A program made the translations under genes and the position numbers. Positions 1-8,415 of a DNA stretch of 64,000 nucleotides are shown one piece after another. Positions within the stretch are counted from its first letter, which is position 1. Each line of letters opens with the position of its first letter. Source of the stretch: Salegentibacter agarivorans (lineage in GTDB: Bacteria; Bacteroidota; Bacteroidia; Flavobacteriales; Flavobacteriaceae); contig NZ_FOOH01000007.1 of assembly GCF_900113135.1 (NCBI RefSeq), forward strand, positions 62,001 through 126,000. The letters are read 5' to 3'. The notes beneath the pieces were generated by a model, which saw nothing but the letters and a program-made list of their open reading frames with translations, did not search any database and was not told the DNA's origin.

Positions 1-388
1 CATATTTAACCGACTTAGGTTTCTTCGGAAAAAAGACCTGAAGAAGACATCCTATTAAACTAATATTGCCTGGACAGCGCAAATGGATATGATCTGCTTT
101 CTGCATTACTTTAAATACAGAAAAAAAAATATAAGGTAACTTTATTAATGAAGTAAGAACCTTTCCTATTCCTGTAAAACTTATAGCTGGAACCTTGAAA
201 AAATTAAGACTATTAGTTCTATAGGCTTCTTCATTATTTATTGGTTTTAAACTATTTTCAGGTGCAAGTATCAAGACCTCATCTACCTGCTGAAACCATA
301 TATTCATCTCTCTAATATATGGTGAATAGCTGTAGTATTTATTATTTTGTATTGAATGGGGAATATATGTAATTACAGCGAAACGCAT
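1..388 (-). CDS. Glycosyltransferase, GT4-like, N-terminal part (runs off left edge)
   Basis: The frame is open from an ATG at 388 to the left edge, about 129 codons. The ATG directly follows the TAA stop of the upstream gene (389-391), so the two are translationally coupled. The visible part starts with a beta-strand-like segment (MRFAVITYIPHS) and has a hydrophobic stretch near residues 85-100 followed by ADHIHLRCPGN. That pattern is usual in the acceptor-side half of GT-B family 4 glycosyltransferases. The donor-binding half lies outside the window. It is the last visible gene of the 8329-to-1 transcription block. The GT4 assignment is inference from a partial protein. Confidence 0.65.
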   Translation of the reverse strand, partial: MRFAVITYIPHSIQNNKYYSYSPYIREMNIWFQQVDEVLILAPENSLKPINNEEAYRTNSLNFFKVPAISFTGIGKVLTSLIKLPYIFFSVFKVMQKADHIHLRCPGNISLIGCLLQVFFPKKPKSVKY

Positions 389-1261
389 TTATTGAAAAAG
401 ATTATAAAGATCTACAAAATTAAATTTTAAAGTTCTTTTATATTGAAAAGCCTTTTCTCCACTTGTATTTCTATCCCCGTCGTATACCATATAATATCCT
501 TTTTCGTTTGACTGCACATCCAGGTGATGCATCCCCCGATTAAACCAGGGAATTTCTGGTTGAGGACCTAGATACATTTTGTGGGCTAAAGTTAACTCTA
601 ATTGCCCGGAATTGTTCTTCAGTTTATGTATTGAAATACCGGTTCCATATCCCAGTGTCCTGTTTTGAACAGGCAAATACCATTCTTCATCTAATTTAAA
701 AAATCGACCTCCGGGTCTACTCTCATTCCCCCATTTCGATTTATAATTTGGATGTTCTTTCCATTTTCCATCTAAAGAATCTGCCGTGAAAAAAAGTTGT
801 TCAAGATTATCATTTACCCCTACTATAAGGTTCAGTTCTTCACTTAATAAAATAGAAGGGTCTTTAATTCCAGTATTATGTAGTAAAGTATCTTCTACCT
901 CCCATTCCAATGGAAATTTTCTTGCTTTATATAATAAAACATTTCCGCTTCCCTTAGTTTCCGGGAGCATATAATATTCATGCTTATATTTAAAGACTTG
1001 CGGATAAGAAAGATGAAAATCTTCATCCAGAACGATTCCCTGGTATTGATAATTATTTCCATCCTCTGATGAGAACAAAACAATATTGGCATTGCCTCTT
1101 CCCTTTAACTCTGTAAACAAATAAAATTTTGAACTATCCTGAATAAAAAAGGGATCAGCTATATAATTAATATCTTCAGGAATTAAAGCATCGATTTCTT
1201 TGTAACTAAAAATGTTGTTTTTGTCCAATTTTGGTGCAGAAAAGAACTTTTGGGTTTGCAT
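389..1261 (-). CDS. Beta-propeller protein of the GINT1 N-terminal/GH43-like type, 5' end frameshifted
   Basis: The 290-residue frame has the repeating pattern of a five-bladed propeller: YIADPFFI near residue 32, FYLFTEL, YPQVFKYKHEYYMLPET, KDPSILL and GNESRPGGRFF. In plants this domain is the N-terminal part of glucosamine inositolphosphorylceramide transferase; in bacterial polysaccharide loci it occurs alone or fused to formyltransferases or glycosyltransferases, and its exact role is not settled. The ATG at 1261 falls inside the conserved first blade (NWSVGYM), so it is probably not the native start. The missing N-terminus lies in the same frame up to 1343 and joins an ATG at 1382 only if one T is removed from a T10 run. 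Confidence 0.7.
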   Translation of the reverse strand: MQTQKFFSAPKLDKNNIFSYKEIDALIPEDINYIADPFFIQDSSKFYLFTELKGRGNANIVLFSSEDGNNYQYQGIVLDEDFHLSYPQVFKYKHEYYMLPETKGSGNVLLYKARKFPLEWEVEDTLLHNTGIKDPSILLSEELNLIVGVNDNLEQLFFTADSLDGKWKEHPNYKSKWGNESRPGGRFFKLDEEWYLPVQNRTLGYGTGISIHKLKNNSGQLELTLAHKMYLGPQPEIPWFNRGMHHLDVQSNEKGYYMVYDGDRNTSGEKAFQYKRTLKFNFVDLYNLFQ

Positions 1262-1382
1262 ATAACCAACTGACCAATTTCCTACGGCCGGAGTTATAAA
1301 AGGATATCTATAATTAAAGATTAAAAGGATTATCAGAATGAATAAAAAAAAAACTAATAAACCATATTAAAATTTTTCTCAT
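1262..1382 (-). other. Detached 5' end of the propeller gene, with a T10 run
   Basis: From the ATG at 1380-1382, three bases after the TGA stop of the upstream gene, the frame reads MRKILIWFISFFF and then stops within 23 codons. If the T10 run (A10 at 1344-1353 on the plus strand) had nine bases, the protein would continue into FILIILLIFNYRYPFITP and then GNWSVGY, joining the 389-1261 frame. That gives an N-terminal membrane anchor plus the complete first propeller blade. It is either a sequencing error, a fixed frameshift or a slippage switch. Confidence 0.6.
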
Positions 1383-1384
1383 TT

Positions 1385-2152
1385 TCAATTTTCTATTTGA
1401 GGACCTGCATATGTTATAATTTCACCATCATTGAAGAATACAGTTTCAAAAGGATAATTCATCTCCTTAAAAAACTCTTCAACTGATTTATAAGTTAATT
1501 CCCCCTCAACTAGATGATAGGTTGCAATACTTAAATTGGGTTTGAAATTCGAAAGCATTTTTCTTGCTCCCTTTAGGATATTTAGCTCTGCGCCTTCAAC
1601 ATCCATTTTAATAAAATCTATTTTTTTAATATTATTTTCCTCAACAAAATTATCAAGACTTGTAACTGAAATTATATTTTCCTGAGAATCTTCAGCTTTA
1701 TAAAATGATGAAGAGGCGACACTGCCCGCTTCATAAAATTTAATTTCTCCCCTATAAGACCAAAGCCCTTCTTTAATAAGCTGAATATTTTTTGGGTTTC
1801 CATTTAAATTTAAGTTTTCGTCCAATCCTTGTAAATTCTTTCTATCGGGCTCAAATGAAAATACTTTACCAGATTTCGCTTTTTCAGCATATACCAAACT
1901 GAGGATTCCATTAAAAGCGCCAGCATCAATTACAGTATCATCTCTACCAATCTTATAATATTTTTCATAACGCTCAATTTCCTTTGTAATAAAATATAAG
2001 GGAGTGGAAGAAAAAATAGACCAAGAAGCTGTTTCTGTCTTGTAAGAATTGTTTTTAAGGCTAAACTTATATCCGGGTTGTTTTGAATTATAGTAAAAAA
2101 CTTTAATTCGTTCCGTCATAAATTTGGGTAAAAATTTTATAACTCCTCTCAT
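1385..2152 (-). CDS. FkbM-family methyltransferase
   Basis: A 255-residue class I SAM-dependent methyltransferase. TVIDAGAFNGILSLVYAE (residues 73-90) is the glycine-rich SAM loop, FSFEPDRKNLQGL the acidic post-beta-2 motif, and IDFIKMDVEGAELNILKGA the FkbM signature with the DVEGAE motif. Family members O-methylate sugars or polyketides; in a polysaccharide locus the likely substrate is a hydroxyl of a glycan residue. Its ATG shares one base with the TAA of the upstream glycosyltransferase. Substrate unknown. Confidence 0.85.
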   Translation of the reverse strand: MRGVIKFLPKFMTERIKVFYYNSKQPGYKFSLKNNSYKTETASWSIFSSTPLYFITKEIERYEKYYKIGRDDTVIDAGAFNGILSLVYAEKAKSGKVFSFEPDRKNLQGLDENLNLNGNPKNIQLIKEGLWSYRGEIKFYEAGSVASSSFYKAEDSQENIISVTSLDNFVEENNIKKIDFIKMDVEGAELNILKGARKMLSNFKPNLSIATYHLVEGELTYKSVEEFFKEMNYPFETVFFNDGEIITYAGPQIEN

Positions 2153-3138
2153 TAAACTGGTTTATTTATTAGCAAACTCCACCATCCTATAACTCGTCCC
2201 AGACTCTCGGTAAAAGCCTTTTTTCTTTGTGAAGTGTTAAGGACATTACTGAATCGAACTAAAGTTAATAAAAAAGCTGTAGCGTGCCATTTTATCTTCG
2301 ACTTTAAACCCGGTGAAGGATATTTTACCCGCCATACATACCAACCATTCCTTATTACCATTTTGCCGTATTTAAACTGATTGGGACGACCAGATTCATT
2401 GTGATAATGATAAAGTTGTGCTGCAGTATTAACGTATAGCTGACCTAATTTTGAAGCTCTCAGGCAAAAATCCATATCTTCATAAAGGCCATAGCCTTCA
2501 AAGTAAGATGAAAATTTAATTTTATTAAAAAGATCTTTTCGGTAGGACGCCACACCCCCCATAAAACTTTCTACTTTATAGTTTTTTCCGGTAGGCGGTA
2601 GAAATCCAATGGCATAGCCATTAGAAAATTTGGGCATATATCCCGGTGGAACATCTGGCTGTAAGCCTAGCTTCTTTCTAAGCAGGTGCCTACTTCCCAA
2701 TTTTCTTGTAAATCCGTCATATTCAAAATCATCAAATTTTATAACCTCCTTATCTTTTCTCCATTCTACTTCATTTTTAATATATCCCCCAACTGCCAGG
2801 GCATCAGGAAATTTTTGGTAAGTATCTAAAAGATTTTGGAAATATGTTGGAGTAATCACAATATCATCATCCAGAAAACAAACAATTTCCGAAGAAGTGA
2901 CTACTCTTTCTATACCGAAATTTCGCTGCTTTGTGAGTCCCCGATTATCTTCTTCCACCTTGAAGTATTCCAGGTTTTTAATAGAATACCCTTCAAGTTC
3001 CTTTCGGGTCTCATCATTCTTAGAACCATCTATAATTAGAATTTGATTCGGAAAAAGTGTTTGTTTGGATACTGATTTAAGTAATGTTAACAAAGGTCCC
3101 GGCCTCTGGTAGGTGCAAACGATTAAGGTGAATTTCAT
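2152..3138 (-). CDS. Family 2 glycosyltransferase
   Basis: 328 residues, GT-A fold. The N-terminus FTLIVCTYQRPGPLLTLLKSV is the nucleotide-binding start of GT2; LIIDGS takes the place of the usual DDGS; FLDDDIVITP is the metal-binding DxD region; and YEDMDFCLRASKLG matches the ED catalytic-base motif with acceptor helix. No N-terminal signal is seen, and the C-terminal hydrophobic stretch (ATAFLLTLVRF) may touch the membrane. It overlaps the next gene by one base and starts 9 bases after the preceding gene ends. Confidence 0.88.
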   Translation of the reverse strand: MKFTLIVCTYQRPGPLLTLLKSVSKQTLFPNQILIIDGSKNDETRKELEGYSIKNLEYFKVEEDNRGLTKQRNFGIERVVTSSEIVCFLDDDIVITPTYFQNLLDTYQKFPDALAVGGYIKNEVEWRKDKEVIKFDDFEYDGFTRKLGSRHLLRKKLGLQPDVPPGYMPKFSNGYAIGFLPPTGKNYKVESFMGGVASYRKDLFNKIKFSSYFEGYGLYEDMDFCLRASKLGQLYVNTAAQLYHYHNESGRPNQFKYGKMVIRNGWYVWRVKYPSPGLKSKIKWHATAFLLTLVRFSNVLNTSQRKKAFTESLGRVIGWWSLLINKPV

Positions 3139-3147
3139 TAAATGCTA

Positions 3148-4692
3148 TTAAAAGCGCTCCCCTCTTTTCAGAAGGTTTTGAGCATAAAACATGGCTTTAT
3201 TAAATTGCAGGATTTTAAAGGGTAGATTAAGAAAACGTAAAGGTGTTTTTTTAAAATCCTTCAAAAGGTACAAAAAGAGATAACGTTTTTTATATTCCTT
3301 CACTTGTTCAGGCTTAAAATGCTTTAAAATCCCATAAAGAATGGTAGGGCTTGGTACCGGTCTAATTTTACCTACTGGCTTATCTAACTCCCATGGCTGT
3401 CTTTTTCGTTTTTTCCCTAAAACTGAAGATTGCATTCCCCAAAATCTATATCCTCCTGAAGGTGGTTTAAGATGTAAGTTAACCGAATAAGGATTAAACA
3501 TTAATAGCATACCATTTTTTATAAGCCGGAAACCAAAGTCAGCATCTTCTCCGTAACCGCCATCAAAATTAATATCATTTCCTTTAATTTCTTCTACCCA
3601 TTCCCTCTTCACGCAAGAATTCGCATTATTAAAGGTTTGAGCAGCCCCTGCCTTATAGCGTTCTCTCCCCTTTCCTTTTAAAATTCTACGCAAATCATCT
3701 AAATCCTGACGATAATCTGAGGCTTGAATATCCAATCCAGTACAACCCTCAACCTTATAAGTTTGGAGAAACCTAAGATGATTCTCAACAAAATCCGAGA
3801 GGACTCGTGTATCATCATCTGCAAAAATTATATAATCTGATCTACACAGTTCAATCGCCTCATTCCTGGCTTTACAACTTCCTTTAGATTTTTGCCATTT
3901 GATTATCAATTCAAAAGGATAATCAGATTTTTTATACAAACTTATGTCCCTCTCTTCTTTTGGTGTAGCATCAACAACAATAACTCGTTTGGGTAAATAA
4001 GTTTGATGTTTATAATCTTCCAGCAATTGCAACGTATAATCCTGGCGAAACATTGTAGGAATAATTACATCTACAGTTGGCTTACCAATTAAGTTAGTAA
4101 GCGGTCTTGAATGAAAACTGACAGAATTATGCTTTTTGAATTCTTTCCCTCTTGATTTATTATAGGACCTAAATTCTCTTATTGGAGCAGTTACAGATTC
4201 TCTCAGATACATATACCAACTATGTCGTTTTTTAAAATTTTTTAGAAAAAATAAATAACGATCTTCTGCAGAAATAATCGGGTCATTATTTTCGCTTGAA
4301 AAAAGTCCATCAACAAAGAGCGGAACGGCACCGCCAAACCTTAACATCCTATAACCAAGGTCTAGGGCAGCGGTAGATACTGAAAAATATTCTTCACTAA
4401 ATCCATTAAAAAATTCCCAACTTTTTTTTCTAACCACAAAACTATGTGGGTTAATCCTCCAGTTCACAGAATAATTCAGGTTAGGCAAATCGTTTAAATA
4501 AAACCAAAACACAGCTGTTTGATAAACCAGTTCAGGAAAAATATCTTGATAACCTTGTGTCAGCGAACTGTGCCATAGATCACCAGGCCCGGAAACCAGA
4601 TCTTCCAGAAGATTAAAATCAGGTTCTCCTGTATAGAGTAAATACTCTCCATCTTTCGTTTGATATTGCTTTAGTTCCATTTTATCAAACAT
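3148..4692 (-). CDS. Family 2 glycosyltransferase with an extra N-terminal region
   Basis: 514 residues, longer than a plain GT2. The catalytic GT-A domain begins near residue 208 (TVDVIIPTMFRQDYTLQLL), with VVDATPKEE, the DxD motif IIFADDDTRVL and YGEDADFGFRLIKNG following. The first ~200 residues resemble the acceptor half of another GT2 (SFVVRKKSWEFFNGFSEEYF, LDLGYRMLRFGGAVPLFV) without a visible nucleotide-binding start, so this may be a degenerate or accessory GT domain fused in front. The start at 4692 abuts the stop of the preceding gene. A second in-frame Met at residue 5 is possible. Confidence 0.82.
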   Translation of the reverse strand: MFDKMELKQYQTKDGEYLLYTGEPDFNLLEDLVSGPGDLWHSSLTQGYQDIFPELVYQTAVFWFYLNDLPNLNYSVNWRINPHSFVVRKKSWEFFNGFSEEYFSVSTAALDLGYRMLRFGGAVPLFVDGLFSSENNDPIISAEDRYLFFLKNFKKRHSWYMYLRESVTAPIREFRSYNKSRGKEFKKHNSVSFHSRPLTNLIGKPTVDVIIPTMFRQDYTLQLLEDYKHQTYLPKRVIVVDATPKEERDISLYKKSDYPFELIIKWQKSKGSCKARNEAIELCRSDYIIFADDDTRVLSDFVENHLRFLQTYKVEGCTGLDIQASDYRQDLDDLRRILKGKGRERYKAGAAQTFNNANSCVKREWVEEIKGNDINFDGGYGEDADFGFRLIKNGMLLMFNPYSVNLHLKPPSGGYRFWGMQSSVLGKKRKRQPWELDKPVGKIRPVPSPTILYGILKHFKPEQVKEYKKRYLFLYLLKDFKKTPLRFLNLPFKILQFNKAMFYAQNLLKRGERF

Positions 4693-5841
4693 TTATATTT
4701 TTCCATTTTCAACGATCTTCTTATAAAAGGCTAAATTTCTTTTAACCACTACCTCAGTTGAAAATTTCTTTTTCACTCTATCTCTAGCTGCCTTACCCAT
4801 TTCAGCCGCCTCACAAGGATTATCTAACAAGTAAAGGATTTTTTCTGCATAAGCTTTATGATCTTTAGGATTTTCAGTAAATCCAGTTACCCCGTTAAGC
4901 ATTACTTCTTTTGCCCAACCAATGTTTGAGGTAACCAGTGGCTTTTCCATTGCCATGGCTTCCAGCCAGGTCATGGGTAAAGCCTCTGCAAAACTGGGCA
5001 GAGCGATTACAGCTGCCCTGGAGATATGTTCTTTTATCTCTGAATAACTTACTTCGGGAAAATATTTAACCTGGTTTGCAGCTTCAACACTTAATCTTTC
5101 TTGAAACAATTCCAGGGTAGATTTGTCTTCAAAAATATCTACCACATCTTTACCGATAAGAAATAATTCTGCTTCCGAATTTCCATAAATTACTTCATTA
5201 AAAATTTCGGCAAGTTCCAGCACCCCCTTTTTCCTTATAAGGGTCCCAAAATACAAAACCCTATTTTTAATCTCTACTTGTTCAGCTCCTGAGAACTTAT
5301 TTACCTCAATACTATTTGGAATAACTTCTATATCCTCTTTTAACTTAAATATTTCCCTGCTTTTCTCTGCAGTAAAACGACTTACCGAAACAAGAGCATT
5401 TGCCGATTTTAATGCTGAATTTTCAAAAAAGCGATTTTTAAATTTCTGTTTCCTACTTTCCAGGGCACAGAAATAAGCATCAGATCCATTCATTCGAATA
5501 ATCAACGAACATGGAAATTTCATAAAGGCAGTGATCCCTGTCCAGTCTGGCGCTTCTATAAGATCAATTTTATTTTTAATTATCGCAGTATTAAGATAGG
5601 CTTGCAAATATTTTCTATAAAGGTACCATCCAAAAAACTTATATTTTCGCTGTTCTATAAAATGAAATTCAATATCGTTCTCTTTAAACCTGCGTGGTGT
5701 TTTTTGCCCATAGACAAATACACTTACTCGTATATTTTCGGCTACAAGAGAAGATGCAAGATTTTTAATACTTGTTCCGAGTCCGCCCGATGATGTAGAT
5801 TTAGAGTGTGGGTATTCAGGGGTAAGAAATCCTATGTGCAT
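4693..5841 (-). CDS. Family 4 glycosyltransferase
   Basis: 382 residues, GT-B fold. HIGFLTPEYPHSKSTSSGGLGTS is the classic glycine-rich N-terminus; NRVLYFGTLIRKKGVLELAE starts the donor-binding half; and PSFAEALPMTWLEAMAMEKPLV carries the E-x7-E motif of retaining GT4 enzymes, followed by GWAKEVMLNGVTGF. It presumably adds a sugar from a nucleotide donor to the lipid-linked glycan at the cytoplasmic membrane. It overlaps the upstream gene by 10 bases. Confidence 0.9.
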   Translation of the reverse strand: MHIGFLTPEYPHSKSTSSGGLGTSIKNLASSLVAENIRVSVFVYGQKTPRRFKENDIEFHFIEQRKYKFFGWYLYRKYLQAYLNTAIIKNKIDLIEAPDWTGITAFMKFPCSLIIRMNGSDAYFCALESRKQKFKNRFFENSALKSANALVSVSRFTAEKSREIFKLKEDIEVIPNSIEVNKFSGAEQVEIKNRVLYFGTLIRKKGVLELAEIFNEVIYGNSEAELFLIGKDVVDIFEDKSTLELFQERLSVEAANQVKYFPEVSYSEIKEHISRAAVIALPSFAEALPMTWLEAMAMEKPLVTSNIGWAKEVMLNGVTGFTENPKDHKAYAEKILYLLDNPCEAAEMGKAARDRVKKKFSTEVVVKRNLAFYKKIVENGKI

Positions 5842-6908
5842 GGCAACAATTTTATATGTTCTTCTACCATTCTTTCCAGAGAAAATTGCTCTTTAACCAA
5901 CAAGTTTACTTTCTTATCAATTCTATATTGCTTTTGCAAAACCTTGTCTATAATAGAAGATAAGGTTTGTATATGGCCAGCTTTAAAAATAAATCCGTTT
6001 TTTCCTTCTTTGATTACCTCAGGATTCCCCCCTACTGGAGTGGTAATTACCGGTACATTTGCCGCGAGAGCTTCCAATATTGATAGGCTAAAACATTCCA
6101 TATAGGTAGGCTGCAATAAAAAAGAATATTCTTGCAACAGATTAGGCAATTCAGAAGAACTTCCTTTAAAAGTGATTTTATTTTCCAGATGATATAACTT
6201 CACTTTACGTTCTAACTCCATTTGCATTGGGCCTTCCCCGTATATATCAATATGGAGTAAGACTTTATTCTCTTCAGCCAGCAAATTCACAGCCTCAATG
6301 AGATCCTGAATCCCTTTTGATTCTCTCAAATGAGAAGCCACGACCATCTTCCCAAAATTTTCGTTCGCTTTTTCTTCATATAAAGAAGCTTTTATTCCGT
6401 TATAAACGAGTGCCGTCTTCCTTTTTATATGACTGCCATAATCTTCTAGAATGCAATTAATGGTATATTTTGATACTCCCACAAAACAATCAATATACTT
6501 AGCGTATAAAAGCCCCTTTAGCCTATTTCTCAGCTTCTTTTTAATAGGAAAACCATTAATGGGTCTTGGATTATGATCTACGGCGATTATATAAGCTTCC
6601 TGTTTATTTTTGAGCTTCTGAAAAAATGGTGTGCATAAGGCGACGAAATGAGTAACTACAATATCATATCGCTTTGAATTCTTTGAATGTTCAAGAAACT
6701 GATTTTCTGCAGAAATTCCTTCAGAAGCAAAAACCTTTAATTTTTTATAAAAAGAATGAACCTGGCTGTTACTAAAAAACCAATCTACTTCATAACCTTT
6801 TTCTTTACAAGCCTGGTTGTAGGCCATAAAGAAGCGATCCATTCCACCTATCCTTTCCGACTTTAGTTCGTAGTTACAAATTACTGCTATATGTTTTGAA
6901 ATTTTCAA
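5832..6908 (-). CDS. Family 4 glycosyltransferase
   Basis: 358 residues, GT-B fold. ERIGGMDRFFMAYNQA is the N-terminal acceptor-side motif; KMVVASHLRESKGIQDLIEAV starts the donor domain; and PTYMECFSLSILEALAANVPVITTPVGGNPE is the E-x7-E region plus the GG loop common in GT4. The ATG overlaps the stop of the upstream gene by four bases and its own 3' end overlaps the next GT4 by ten, so all three are probably translated together. Confidence 0.9.
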   Translation of the reverse strand: MKISKHIAVICNYELKSERIGGMDRFFMAYNQACKEKGYEVDWFFSNSQVHSFYKKLKVFASEGISAENQFLEHSKNSKRYDIVVTHFVALCTPFFQKLKNKQEAYIIAVDHNPRPINGFPIKKKLRNRLKGLLYAKYIDCFVGVSKYTINCILEDYGSHIKRKTALVYNGIKASLYEEKANENFGKMVVASHLRESKGIQDLIEAVNLLAEENKVLLHIDIYGEGPMQMELERKVKLYHLENKITFKGSSSELPNLLQEYSFLLQPTYMECFSLSILEALAANVPVITTPVGGNPEVIKEGKNGFIFKAGHIQTLSSIIDKVLQKQYRIDKKVNLLVKEQFSLERMVEEHIKLLPCT

Positions 6909-8329
6909 GCTGTGGAAAGTTGTTTTAGTGAAGCGGCAATCCCTGCACTAGTTCCCTTAAGAGGTTTACCAATTTGCAATCGCAACAAAGATTTACGTTC
7001 CGGGGAATGCAAGCCTGGTTTTTCTAAATATGTATTTATCCCTGCTATTAATTCCTTTTTATTTTCAGCTATTATAACCGCACCGCTTTCAACCACTTTT
7101 TTATAGTGGGCATATTTTAAAAAGCGCTGATCGTTATAAAGTCCGTTATTTTCACTACCAAAAACGGGATTTATCACCGGTTTATCAAAAACCATAAAAT
7201 CTAGGCTCATCGTAGAACACATATTAATACCGAGATCTGAAAATTCTAAAATCATCCTAAGGTCTTTAAGATCTTTGGTTGAGGGAATTCGTTGCGACCA
7301 GGTTTCAGAATGATTACTTCTGCTTTGGGTCCAGGCGGGATAATTCCACTTTATAAAAGGATATTTTTCTCTTAAATAAGTAAATCTTTCAGGTTCCTCT
7401 GCCGGGGAGGTTCTTACAAGAAAATTAAGATTTTCCTCAATTTCATTTTTTATTAAAGCCTCGGCTATGGTTTCAATATATAACGGATCGTTTGCACTGG
7501 TAGAGACATCTCCACAACTAAAGCAAATAGTCTTCAATTCAGAATCCAGGTCAAACCGATTATGGAATTCATTTTTAGTACTACTGTACTCTGGCATCAC
7601 ATAAGGTTCAAACTGTGGAGTTCCCACAACTTGAACCTGTTTATCTGAAATTCTACCGTAAAACTGAAGTAGTTCATCTTTCATCAACCCACTCCATACC
7701 AAATAATGATTAAAATTTCCCGCCATTCTTCCTTTAGAAGCAAGATTGTCCCAACTGAAAATAAAGCTGCAGGTTTTTATTTCTTCTTTTTCCGCCGCGT
7801 ATAAAAGTGGAGCGATATAAGGAGGTCTTTGATGAGTAAAAAAAAGAAGACCAGGTTTATACTTACTTAGAAGTTTTCTATAATTTTTAGTTGAAGGATG
7901 ATTTGCAAAACTTTTTTGTTGAAGCCTGTAGAACCTCTCTATTGATTCTTCAGAATTAAAACGCTCGCTAAGCTTATAGGCGAATCTAACAAGTTTACCC
8001 CTTCTTGAATTTGATTCAGTATAATTTGCCCTTAGATTATCCTGAAACCCAAAATTATTCCCAGCATTTTTCTTAAGATGCGCTAGCTCCTTGGTTTTTC
8101 TAAAAAACCAGTTAAAACCTGATTCACGATAATCTTCCAGATGCACCAACACACAACCGGAAAGATCAAATTCGTTGAAAACTGAGCTGGGAAGCGCAGA
8201 AAAAATAATTATTTGCTGAAAATTCGACTTTATTTCTTCTAAAAAACCGCTTAAAAAAAAGTTCCGAAAACCAACCCCGTCAGTAATCACCAAGCCTAAA
8301 GTGTTATCGGAATCCATTTTTTTAGTCAT
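6905..8329 (-). CDS. Putative GT-B-type surface carbohydrate biosynthesis protein
   Basis: 474 residues of a type often found in flavobacterial polysaccharide loci but without a secure function. The N-terminal half has TLGLVITDGVGFRNFFLSGFL and FFTHQRPPYIAPLLYAAEK; the second half has CSFIFSWDNLASKGRM, KTICFSCGDVSTSANDP and MCSTMSLDFMVFDKPVINPVFG. That layout recalls CDP-glycerol transferase or UDP-GlcNAc epimerase-like GT-B folds, so a glycosyl- or polyol-phosphate transferase is possible. It is the first gene after an 86-base gap containing a good -7 promoter box and probably starts the 8329-to-1 unit. Confidence 0.6.
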   Translation of the reverse strand: MTKKMDSDNTLGLVITDGVGFRNFFLSGFLEEIKSNFQQIIIFSALPSSVFNEFDLSGCVLVHLEDYRESGFNWFFRKTKELAHLKKNAGNNFGFQDNLRANYTESNSRRGKLVRFAYKLSERFNSEESIERFYRLQQKSFANHPSTKNYRKLLSKYKPGLLFFTHQRPPYIAPLLYAAEKEEIKTCSFIFSWDNLASKGRMAGNFNHYLVWSGLMKDELLQFYGRISDKQVQVVGTPQFEPYVMPEYSSTKNEFHNRFDLDSELKTICFSCGDVSTSANDPLYIETIAEALIKNEIEENLNFLVRTSPAEEPERFTYLREKYPFIKWNYPAWTQSRSNHSETWSQRIPSTKDLKDLRMILEFSDLGINMCSTMSLDFMVFDKPVINPVFGSENNGLYNDQRFLKYAHYKKVVESGAVIIAENKKELIAGINTYLEKPGLHSPERKSLLRLQIGKPLKGTSAGIAASLKQLSTA

Positions 8330-8415
8330 TTTCTTGAATAAGCATTTACACTAATATTAGGCTAAATTCGTGTTCAAATATAATTAGAAATTAACTACAA
8401 GCCTAAGCGATTAGT
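8330..8415 (-). promoter_or_regulatory. Probable internal promoter of the polysaccharide locus
   Basis: The minus strand holds TATATTTG at 8375-8382, a perfect match to the Bacteroidota -7 consensus TAnnTTTG. A TTG lies 15 bases upstream, closer than the usual spacing. A start of transcription near 8368 would give a leader of about 40 bases before the ATG at 8329. Supported by motif and gap only. Confidence 0.4.

Noticed and set aside
5806-6105. 99-residue plus-strand frame at the junction of two GT4 genes
   Set aside because: Antisense to conserved GT4 motifs of both genes.
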